NCBI RefSeq assembly: GCF_029633865.1
Contig: NC_079221.1
Location: 5,052,594 to 5,116,593, forward strand
DNA length: 64,000 nucleotides
Origin: Lampris incognitus
Lineage: Eukaryota; Chordata; Actinopteri; Lampriformes; Lampridae
Direction: 5' to 3'
This document shows positions 9,901 through 21,900 of the stretch, piece after piece (the first letter of the stretch is position 1; every line of letters starts with the position of its first letter). The position numbers and the translations under genes were made by a program. The notes beneath the pieces are model-generated. The model was given only the letters and a program-made list of their open reading frames with translations. It was not told where the DNA came from and did not search any database.

Positions 9901-12900
9901 TTCTCTCTTCACATTGATTGCCTCTTTGACTTCCTGTTCAAACCAACGTTCCTCCGTGTCAAGGATGTGCACATCCTCGTCCTTGAAAGAGTGGCCATGG
10001 GCCTGTAGATGGTGTAGACTGTGGAGTCCTGGCCTGACACGTCAGCTCTTCTGTGTTGTGCCATCCTCTTGGCCAGCGTCTGTTTAGTTTCCCTGGTGTA
10101 CAAGTCACGGCAATCCTCCCGCCACTTAACAGCGTATACTATATTGCTCTGTTTGTGCCGGGGGATCGGATCCTTGGGGTGGACCAATTTCTGGCGCAGC
10201 GTGTTTTGGGGTCGGGAAGCAACTGAGACACGATGTTTGGAAAACGCGTGTCTCAACTGTTCCGACGCTCCTACCACATAGGGAATCACCACTGGTTTAC
10301 ACTTAGGCGGCTGTTGTCCTTCTCTTTTCGATTGGCTGGTGCACTATTTGGGCGCCTTCCTGGCTTTGACAAATTCCCAGTTAAGATAACCACACTTAAC
10401 TAGGGCCTGTTTAATGTGGGATTTCTCCCCTTCCCCAGCCGCTGTGTCGGTGGGGATGTTGTCAGCTCGATGGTACAGCGTCCTGATGGCTCCTAGTTTG
10501 TGCTCCAGTGGATGGTGAGAGTCAAACCTTAAGTACTGATCAGCATGTGTTGGTTTACAGTAAAAATCAAGAATCAAATGTCCTCCATCACCAAATGCAA
10601 ATTCAGTCTTAAGAAGGCTAACCTGTCATTTTTCACATCCTCCCTGGTGGACATGATGTGGTTGTCCACAGAGTTAATGTGGTTGGTGAAATGTAGTACG
10701 TCCTGAGATTTGTTGGTGTCCCTGGATAGGACATCCGAACCCTCTTATCCACTTCCTCCATATACAAGTTGGCCGCTGTAGGTGAAACTGGGGAACCCAT
10801 AGCATATCCATGCCTCTGCCTATAGTACTGCCCCCTGTATGAGAAGTTTGTGTACTGAAGACATAGCTTCAGGAGCAGACTCTTGGTCAGTGTTAAGGGT
10901 GGTCCTATTGCTAAGGGTGGGTTCGTTTTGTAATTTCATACAGACTGCCTCCACTGATTCATCAGTAGGACCACACGTGAAGAGAGACTTAACGTCACAA
11001 GAGACCATTGTTTCATCCCCCTCCATGATGATGTCCCTCACCTTATCCACAAAATCCATAGTGTTCTGAATGTGATGTTCATTCCTGCCTACCAACAAGT
11101 TAAGAATAGATGCCAGAGGTGGACACCCAGGCTTCAGAAAGTAAAAGTCCTACTATGTGTTTGTTATAGCCATTCACTTAACAAGGTGATTTCACTGTAC
11201 CTGGCTGAAGAGTTGTGCTAATTAAATTCAGCTGGTGGAGTGCATGGGTAGAACAAATACGTGGCAGGACTTTTACTTTCTGAAGCTGGGTTGTCCACCT
11301 TTGATTATATGTTACTGAGTTAATCATACAAACAATAGGGCGTAATGGCACATCCTGTATCTTGGGTAAACCATACAGACTAGGTATAGCTTCCCCAGGG
11401 TGTAATCTATGGTACAAACTTCTGTCAATAGCATTGTCCTGTTCAAACAGCGTCAGGGAATCTTATCACCTTTTTCTTGTGACCACTGCCTGGATCTCAT
11501 TTCAGGGGTTCATAAGTATTCATGTCGCTAAGTAATGTCATAACTTTCTCATGATAGTCTGTCTGGTTTAATACAACCGTGCATCTGCCTTTGTCTGCTG
11601 GAAGGATGATAATATTATTGTTCTTACTGAGAGTCGTAAGAGCTTTCCTCTCTTCTCTGCTGATGTTGGACAGTGGCGCCTTCACATTGCTGAGGCAAGC
11701 TAAAACTTCTGTCCGCAGTCGCTCCACTTCAGGGTCCGCGATGTTGTTTTTACGGATCGCTGATTTTGTGGCTGTGATTGGTTCCACTAGTGGGATTTCC
11801 CTCAGCGTGACAGCAAAATTCAGCCCCCTTAGGCACATCCGGGTGGCGTGGCAGTCTGTTCCGTTGCCTACCAACACAGGGAACGCCAGATCGAGGCTCT
11901 GTGTTACTTCCAGCTTGGTCGGGCATCCCTACAGACACAATTGGCTGTGTCTGTGGGTGGGAAGTGGGTGTGTGTCCTGGTCGCTGCACTAGCACCTCCT
12001 CTGGTTGGTCGGAATGCCTGTTCGGGGAACTGGGGGGGGGGGGGGGGCGGGGATAGCGTGATCCTCCCACGTGCTACGTCCCCCTGGCGAAATTCCTCAC
12101 TGTCAGGTAAAAAGAGGTGGCTGGCGACTCCACGTGTATCAGAGGAGATGTGGTAGTCTGCAGCCCTCCCTGGATCGGCAGGGGGGTTGGAGCAGAGACC
12201 GGGATGGCTTGGAAGAGTGGGGTAATTGGCCAAGTGCAATTGGGGAGAAGGGGGGGGGGGGTCCCAAAAACAAATTTTTTTGCTCAGCCCCTTAGCAAGG
12301 ATGTCTTTCTCCGCCTGGGTGAGTTGTCTGTTGGACAGATTCTTCACCCACTTGTCCACATCGCTGCCATGTGTCTGGCGTCCGTCTCTGTCTGCCGATG
12401 TCTCTGGTGTACAGTAAGTAGGTCGAACTTCTTTTGCTGCCTGGTTTTTGACTTTCTGTAGACCTTCTCGTCTAGCACAACAGACCTGAGTCTGTTGGAT
12501 CTGCTCCTCTTTGGCTTTCAAAGCATCTGGTAAAAGTAGTTTGTCTCACCCGTTGGTTCAATAGCTGGCTCTGTGCCTTCTGGAGGATCTTGTTAGCTTG
12601 ATGGCCCTTGATCGAAGATTTCATCTCGCTCCGAGAGACAGCGCATTCTCATTTTTCACTCTAGCACCAACCATGGCGCACAGAGAGAGAGGTCTATAGT
12701 CTTTAAATTAAGTTTTACGGTCTAGGATATTTTATTTGTTTATTTTGTAATGTGTAGGTATGTGGATCTTTTAAAAGACGTGTTTACATTGAAATAAATA
12801 TATACCTGTACAAGTAGTTATGTCTCTCGTTGTATCGTTGTGCCCTTTTATGGACATAATGCGCAAAAATATTGTGGCGAGCCAGCGTGGACGAATGAGT

Positions 12901-15900
12901 CGAGAGGCAAGATCTCTTTTTAATCGCGACTCTCGTGCCCCATACACCGCACAACCGCGGGAGTACTGTTTTATTTATACAGTGACCAGAACAGACAACA
13001 GTGTAATGAGTCTCGCCCCGGATGTCACAACTGGCGACATCAGTCTTGGTCACAGTCCTAAGATCAGTCAGTCAGTAACAGTCCACTACCCAGTCCAAGT
13101 CCAACCCCCAAACAACAACACATCCCAACATAAACAGAACACATGCACATACAACGCAATCAACTCAAACAGTCCCTTGAGTCTCTGCGCTCCCCCAGTG
13201 TAGCTCCGCCGCCGACAGTCAGAGCGAACACCTGCCCCGGTCGCTACAGTATATTTCGAATGGGTTCAAACCTATGTGTTTTATTGTTTTTATAGAAGGA
13301 AATGGTATGTCATTTTTGGTCAGTTGTAACCGCCCTAGTGGACACCGATGCATAGCCATGCCAACATGCTGGTTTTGTCATGGGTTTAAGGGTGGAGCGA
13401 AGTAAAAACAAACTACGATGTCCGGCAATATTGAGAAGACATGCCGTCTAACATTCGACAACGGCGTTAGACCCTCCCCTGGCGCTGATTGCTAATCACT
13501 AGCCCCCCCCCCCCCCCCCCCCCGCAGTGCTCATTGGACAATTGCTTTTTCAACCGAGAAACTGCTGTTTCACGTCGTGATGCCAGACCAGAAGAATAAG
13601 TCAGCTCGGTGGAGTGGGCAGATTCAAAGGTGTGGACCTAGGCAAATCTAAAAGAGTGAGAAACTTAAGCCTTTTTAACTATTTTGCCACCAAACTAAGT
13701 TCGGTTTATGGAAATAACAGGTATAATTTCCTTCACGGGAAAAACACATCAACTTCTTATGACGTACTGTCCTCCCCACTGATATTAACTCATTTTGGTT
13801 TTAGCTACAGAAGATGAAATGGGTACAGAGCAGTATGTTGTTCATATTTGCAAGATTCTTGTTTCAGATGGAATAAGCAGCAGCTGGCTACAATGTGTAA
13901 TGCTAACGGGCATCTTTTCCTCCCCCAGCGAGGTGGCTTTTGGTTACAAAGGTCTTCAAATACAGCTGTACTACACTGCTGGAAACCTGAGCACCCTCTT
14001 CAAAGTGAAGTACTCTTCAAAAGTCAATGAGAAGTTTGATTGTGTGGAGGTATGACTTTAATTCAAGTATTTTATTACTTTAGAGGATATAGAACTAATA
14101 CAGTCTCGTGGAGATTCTGTCATTTTTTTTCCTTTTTACTGTTGTAACACGACCATAATTTTCTGAAGGCTCTCTGTTATGTAGAAATGTCACATATTTA
14201 ACATGATCTGTCTGTGGTTAATTTCCTTCAAAATACCTATTTGACCAATAATGACAGAATCTACTGTGTGCTGTTTGTATGCATATTTTCCTGCTAAAAG
14301 TTTTGCAATTAGTTTTCCTAAAGGAGCTACTTAAACCTAATCGTATACAAGGCTCTGCGCAAACAAGTCTGGCACCTAGTGATTTTACACTTTTTCTGAA
14401 CTAATTAAACACAAATGTGGGGTGAGGAGTTATTTGTACATCCATGTTGCACCCTGCAGCTCTGCCATCCCCCTTTTAGTTTTTCAGTAATTTGGATCTT
14501 TGCAATTGTGACGCAAAGAGTCAAACAAATGTGGGCACAGACGAACGCTCCCGGAGGGTTTTCTCTCGTGTTGTTCCTGGTGAGCAGTCTACATGTTGGC
14601 AGAAGTATTTGTGTAAGCAAACAGACAAGAATTAATCAACCACTTAAAAGCCTGTGTTTTCTCACCTAAAGTACCCTTGGCCAATCACTGTGGAAAGCGG
14701 CAGAAAACTTTGGAATGACTGCTTTGGAAAGTTGCAAAAAAAAAGGAAAAGAAAGCACAGAGCTATTCATTCCAACTGTGGAAAAAGAGCTACCCAGAGT
14801 TGCTTGAAGCATGCAACACAATTTGGGGTGATGGTTTAGCTCAAGGAAATAAGAACGCTAAGCTGTTTGGTGTCAGAGGGGAAAAGCACAATTTGCTTCA
14901 AAGCAGGGTAACTACTTTAAACTAAATTCAGACCCGTGATTCGTCTTTATCTGTATTAAATCTTAAGAGTAATAATAAAAAATTTAAAAAAAACCGTAGC
15001 GGTTGATTTCAGGCCTGATGGGGATGACTATGACTATAGGGTGGCGCAGTGGTTGGCACGGTTGCCTCACAGCAAGAAGGGCCTGGGTTCGAGCCCCGGG
15101 GTAGTCCAACCTTGGGGGTTGTCCCGGGTCGTCCTCTGTGTGGAGTTTGCATGTTCTCCCTGTGTCTGTGTGGGTTTCCTCCGGGTGCTCCGGTTTCCTC
15201 CCACAGTCCAAAGACATGTGCGCGTGCGTTTGTGTGTGTGCGAATGTATATGTGAGTGAGTCCCTGTGTGGCAACAGCCATGGCATTTCACTCCTGGCTG
15301 TTGCTGGAAAAGTCCTGGCCAAAGTCATGTTACACAGGCTGGTAAAAAACATCTCGGAGGAGCTGTTGCCTGAGTCACAGTGTGGGTTCAGGAGGAATAG
15401 GAGTACTGTGGACATGGTGTTCACAGCACAGCAACTCCAGGAGAAATGTAGGGAGCAACACCAGGACCTCTTCATAGCCTTCATCAACCTGTCAAAGGCT
15501 TTCGACACAGTCAACAGGGACATCCTATGGAACATCCTCCTGAAGTCTGGCTGCCCAGTTTATCATCTTCCTCCTGTGTGTGACATTGCTGCGCCACGGG
15601 GAAATCAGGAAGGACGGTGGGGTTACTGTGGACTTCAGACTAGATGGAAACCTATTTAACATCTGTAGGCTCCAAGCGGTCACAAAAATGACATCCGAGC
15701 ACATCATCGAGCTACAGTACGCAGATGACTGTACAGTTGTGGCCCACACATCAGAGGCACTGCAAGCTACCCTTGCAGCTGCTGCAAGGGAGTATGGTAG
15801 GCTGGCGCTCAGTATAAACTTGGCAAAGATTGAAGTAGTATGCCAGTGGGCATCTACTCCTCCATCTCATTCACCAACCTTCACCATCTCCGACAAACCA

Positions 15901-18900
15901 CTTGCAACAGTGGAATCCTTCAAATATCTGGGCAGCTTCCTCTCTGACGACTGCAGCATCGACCGGATTAAACAAGCATCATCCTCTTTTGGCAGACTTA
16001 GGAGAAGGGTCTTTCAAAACAAAGACCTCAACCTCCACACCAAAATATCTGTCTACTTGGCAGTTGTCGTCACGACTCTCCTCTACAGCTGTGAGGCGTG
16101 GACCCTGTACAGCCACCACCTCAGGATGCTTGAGGCCTTCCACATCAGATGCCTACAATGCATCCTGAGGATAACGTGGCGTGACCGAGTGCCCCATACT
16201 GAAATACTCCACAAGACCAACTGCATCAGCATGGAGGCTACCGTCACCCAGCACCAACTTCGCTGGCTTGGTCACGTCATCAGGATGCCAAAGGAGCGCT
16301 TACCGCGTAAAGTGCTGTATGGCCAGCTACATCCTGGCCGCCACTTGACGGGGCCAGAAAAAACGGTACAAAAACCAACTGAAAACCACCATAAAAAAGT
16401 GCGGCCTGAACCCGAGCCAGCTGGAGGACACTGCCGCCCAACGCTCCATCTGGCGGCAGCTCTGTCAACAAGGGGTGCAAAAGCTCGAGAAGGACCGAGG
16501 TGATCGACGGACCAGGAGACGACTAAAGAGACATGAAACCAGTGCCACACCTACACCCCCCAGTCAGTGCTCTTTCCTGTTCTGTCTGTGGTAAACCGTG
16601 TGGATCGCGGATTGGGCTTTACAGCCATAAGAAGACTTACAAGTGACAGAGGCAGGGTTGTCATCATCGGACACGACAGACAACCTTAAGCAAGTAAAGT
16701 GAGTGTGAGTGTGAGATAGCCTGTCCAGGGTGCCTCCCAATGACTGCTGGGGTAGGCTCCAGCATCTCCGTGACCCTGAGAGCAGGATAAGCGGTTTGGA
16801 TGATGGATGGATGGGGATGACTGTCAGAGAGAAGGATGCCTTACAGTTTAATATTGCGTTTATACCGAATAGAGTTCTTCAGGTGTTGTAAGTAGATTGT
16901 CAGTGGAGTCTCTACTGTGTGCCCACAGTGGTGGTGAATCTGCACAGTATTGCTTATTGCTACCAAATTGGGTCTTGAAATGAACAGCATCCTGAAAGTC
17001 CACTCAAAAGCAAACATGCATCAAGGATGAACAGAATTATTAGGTGGTAGGCTTTCTGGATGAGAGGGCAAAACCATTTTTGGGTTTGAGAACAAAGCTG
17101 AGTACATTCCAGAAATAAACATTGTGGGACTGTCAGGACTTTGGCAAATAACTCTCTTATAGCGCTAGTTATATGTAGAAAAAGCGTTATCTTGTCTAAA
17201 TGGGATGGATGTTGGTGTCGGCAGCAGACCTGAAAAAGATCTGGTTGTTTTCACGGCATGGAAACCAAGAACCGCTGGTTCACCTGCGTCTGTGAAGGGG
17301 AAAATAACCGTTAACTGACTAGTTAAGTCCATGTTAAGCAACTTTTGTTGCCTACAAATGAATTGCTGTTGGGTTGCATCACCTGACACACCCTGCAACT
17401 TATGAAACTGATTTCCTGCATTAACCAATCAGAATAACGGCATGTTCATCAGCGCACAGACACGTTCCAGTTGTGAGGGGAAAAAAAAAGATCTGTGTAG
17501 GTTCTGTGGTTTTTGATGGTTTTCTAGTTAGAACTTTATTAAGTTTGCTTTAACTGCCCCTTAATTTAACGTGGGGGATAGGGCTCCAGTAAATCTGATT
17601 ACTAGATAAAGAGGTTCCGCTCTTTGAGTTTTGTCAAGATTTGTATGCCACAATTTCTATTTATTATTTTAAACTTGGGATATCAAATAGCTTCTATCAT
17701 CGGCGTTAGCTAACCAGTTGGGGTAAAACATTTTCTACCCTAGTACAGTTTGTTTAGCTAGGTCGACTTTCATATTATCAGATTTTTATTACACACTACT
17801 ACCAGTAGAGATGGTGGTGTTTGACCACCACCCATTCATTTGAAATAAAATGATTGCCAGTGCTGCTGTTGGAACCTCCCCTACTGCCGAACGAAAAACG
17901 TGTTTTTATCAGGTTTTAGCTATTCATTTCATAGTATCTCTGTCTTCTAAGAGTTGGGTCTGTCATATATGCGTTTTTTCCACAACACCTTCTTCAAACT
18001 CACTACATACCTTACTCTTCCACATTTGGCTCCTGTGGTGAAGATATACACTACACAGCATTGTGTTATTTTTGTCCAGAGTGGTACCAGACAGTAACCA
18101 TTAAAATGAACAAGTACAAAAGCAGTTATGATTAAGATATTTTTGGATTAGTGCTTGCCTTAAATACGGCATGCGTCCAAGTCTTCAGTATGATACAATA
18201 ATAACGTTCAAGTTGGCTCAGATCCAGTAGGGACTAATACGTCTGGTCAGATTTACCATTAGCTCATAATTTGATGTGTCAAAACAAAAACGAATTCCGG
18301 GGATGAATGGAGAGATGGAAATTTGATGTCACTTTAAATACCATGAAAATGTTAACACTTTGATGGAATTTTATTGAACTCTAGATTCAGTAGACTTCAG
18401 ATAATAAAAAAAAATGTTAATAGTTTTCTACTAAATGACTATAGTAAATGTTTGTCCGTCTCACTAATTGATTGGATTTTTTGACTGTAGAATTTGAGGT
18501 CCCCCCCCCCCCCAGATGATTTGGAAAGTTAATGTGAATCAAGGGACAAAACTCTGGCATTGATTACTTGGTCAGATCTTTGTGGCGGCCCGAGGCCGGC
18601 TGCTCTGTGGGCCGGCGTCTTTGTGCCTTGGATGTTGTTCTTCGCCGACTGAAGTGAGGCCGGATCACACTCTGGGTGGTGGCATTATTCCAGCAAGAGA
18701 ACTGTTGTTTTGTTAGACTAATCTCGGCTCACCGTAGGCCCCCCATGCCACTGCACTAATCCTGCTCCTCCTGCCAGAAGAGAGGTTTTTAAAGCATCTG
18801 TACGAGGGATCTAACGTTGGACATTGATTTTTTTTTTCTTTTTAAGAGGTTGCTGTGATTGAATCAGCAGGAAGAAGAATGTGCCCCATTTGGATTTCTC

Positions 18901-21900
18901 ATAAACAGATTTCCAGGAGGGTAATCGGAGGGCACCAGAAGAGAAACTAATTTATTCATGTCCTCTTTTTTTTTTCTATCTAAATGGGCCGTAGGGGACA
19001 GTCCCTGTTGTGGCTGCTTAGTTTTAAGCAGTCGGTACAAACACATAGTAAGAATGGGGGAAAAATGAGCATGGTTCTGCTTGAGGTTCAGCTCGTATGA
19101 TTCTCAACACGAGGACATGTGTCTTTGTGCACGCTCACTAATCCAGGTTAGGAAATCACAAAGTCGAATCAGTTCATCTGGACACAGCTTCTGTTGAAAC
19201 GTTTCATCGCTCACTGAGGCCGCTCGCTCATCAGAGATGAGACGGTTCTCTCGATAAACGCTGTGTCCAGATGAACTGATGCAACTTTCTGTGACAAGGA
19301 CATCTGTCCTGCCAAGAAGTAGCAGACAACCCCCATCCCTCCAAAAAAAAAAAAAAGCCCAACAGGATCTAATAATAATAATTACTACTAATCTTCTTTG
19401 TAGCAGCGTAACCAAAAGCAGGGGTTCCAAAGCTTTCTCAATCCATGACCCATCTTCGGAGAGAATTTTTGGCTCGGGACCCACCAAATAGTTTGTGCAG
19501 TAAAATGAGCAATACAAAAAAATATTACCTGTAACAACGGCCCCTGCGGATCCTTATAAAGTCTTAAAACGTCTTGGAATTTATTTTTTTTAATTTAAGG
19601 TCCAAAATGTTTAAAATGTCTGGAATTTTAGGAAGGGAGGCATTAAATGTATTCTCGGGCAGAACGAATGAGTGTATATCTATTTTTTTGTTCAGTTTTT
19701 GTTTTATATTCTATAACTGCCTGACATTTGTTGCAAACAATGCATTTGCGCTAAATAGCATACGCTAGGCCGCCAGGGGCAGTGGGACTGGGAGGCAGTA
19801 GTTAGCGGGCAACAGATGAGGCAGCAAGCAAAAAGAAAATGGCTAAATGTCAATTCAATCTTAAATGGTTGGAGGACAACAAATATTGTGGGTGAGCTTA
19901 AACAGTCCAATTCTTACAAGGCACATTATGAACTTTGTTGCAAAACCTTCAACCTGGGGGGGCGTGGTGTGGTGTGGTGGTCTATTCCGTTGCCTACCAA
20001 CACAGGTATCGCTTGTTCGAATCCGTGTTACCTCCGGCTTGGTTGGGCGTCCCTACAGACACAATTGGCTGTCTGGGTTGTGTCTATGGGTGGGAAGCCG
20101 GATGTGGGTGTGTGTGTCCTGGTTGTTGCACTAGCACCTCCTCTGGTCGGTTGGGGCGCCTGTTTGGGGGGGAGGGGGAACTGGGGGGGAATAGCGTGAT
20201 CCTCCCATGCGCTACGTCCCCCTGGTGAAACTCCTCACTGTCAGGTGAAAAGAAGCAGCTGGTGACTCCACATGTATCGGAGGAGGCATGTGGTAGTCTG
20301 CAGCCCTCCCCAGATCGGCAGAGGGGGTGGAGCAACCACCGAGACAGCTCGGAAGAGTGGGGTAGTTGGCTGGGTACAATTTGGGAGAAAAATGGTGGGG
20401 GGGGGGGAGAAAGTGGCTGGGGACTCCACATGTATCGGAGGAGGCATGTGGTAGTCTGCAGCCCTCCCTGGATCAGCAGAAGGGGTGGCGCAGCGACCGG
20501 GACGGCTCAGAAGAGTGGAGTTATTGGCCAGGTACAACTGGGGAGAAAAGTGTGTGGGGGGGGGGGTATTCAAACTGGTGACAATAGGTTGTAAAGCAGT
20601 AGATTTTGGTATGAAATCCGAAAGCACAAGCGCTATGCTAGCACTATGCTAGCACTGGAGAAAGCACTGCGGCCATCGAGTCGTATGTTGTCATGTGTAT
20701 GTCTTATGAGCTCGTTGGGAGCTTGGCAGCTCATGGTAAAGTTCGAGCTAAATTGTGTGTTGCAAATGCATCCGCTCGAGCTGCAGACTCCGTAACTGCC
20801 ACTGCTCAGCTGGTGTGCAGATACCCTGAGTTTAAAAAAAAAAAAAAAAACCCCGAAATAATTAACAATCCACTCTGCACGGTTCATCGGTGTTGCGTTT
20901 CCCTTTCAGGCTTCCGTGTTGGCCTACTGATGATGAAATGAAACGGCACAGCCCCGTCAACATGAAACATTATTTTATTGATATTTTGGAATAGAATATA
21001 ATTATTGCATTGACTCCAAAACTATGAAAAGAGATGTTCTCCTTTTTTCTTTTCTTTTTTTTTAAAATTCTCTCTCCAAACAAAATGCATTTATTGTGGA
21101 CATCCCGCAACCAACTTGCCCCCCCCCCCCCCCCCCCCGCGCGACCCACAGTTTGAAAACCGCTGACCTAAAGCACACACGAGAAGAACGCGGGTCGTCT
21201 GTGTACCTGGCCCTTTTGGGAAAATTCAGCTATAAAAGGTGGGTTCCCTCCGATGTTTGGGGTTTTCAGCGCCATGTCCCGTCCTTCTCCAGCAAGTTCT
21301 ACAAGCGCTGTGGGACTAACCATGTTTACATATAAAGGGGCGCCGTCATACTCATTGCATTTCACAGATGCGCAGGTTTGAAGAGCGAGTCGGTTGCCCA
21401 GTATGGAACCGGAATGTGATGATGGCTGGCTGGCTTCCCTTCTATTTGCCCCGGCTTGCCGGTCCGCGTTGACCCCGGAGTGTTCACCTTGTTAAGAGTT
21501 TGAGTGCAGATGGCGTGGAGGTAGCGGGATCGAGGAGTGGCGGAGTTCAGGCTGCCCTGAAGAGTGTTTTTCTCTGAGTGCATGCGGACTGTCTGGGTGC
21601 GGTGCAGCTGGTGAGAGGGGGGTTGGAGATGAGGAGGGAGGGAGGGAGCTCACACAGCTGCTCCTCCGATACGAGTCTCGTCCAAAAAAAAAAAATCACC
21701 TTCCCCCCTTTAAATTGGGCAGCACCTCGGTAACGATGGATTTCTCCATGCCGACATTAATTTGGTGCTCGGGCCAACCAGTGTTGTGAACCGGATGGAC
21801 ACTCATGGAAGCTAAAGTAAATATAGTTCAGAACGTCGATGTACTTTATCATTTTTGAAATTCTTGAAAGTTGCAAAAGCCGTTTTTTTAATGATCTTTT

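Larger units (their letters stand above)
19419..21165 (+). mobile_element. Degenerate hAT element with BED-finger remnant
   Basis: The ends are CAGGGGTTCCAAAGC and, inverted, CAGCGGTTTTCAAAC. The flanks ACCAAAAG (19411-19418) and ACCTAAAG (21166-21173) agree at 7 of 8 positions. Inside, near 19830-19950, pieces KRKW, WLEDNKYCG and SNSYKAHYELCCKTFN occur in shifting frames and resemble the N-terminal zinc finger of hAT transposases. The catalytic core is absent. A SINE is inserted directly after the finger remnant. Confidence 0.75.

Noticed and set aside
13795-13928. Extended hat1 exon 4 (upstream in-frame ATG ORF)
   Set aside because: The HAT1 homology begins at the acceptor at 13929, and the upstream bases match no HAT1 segment.
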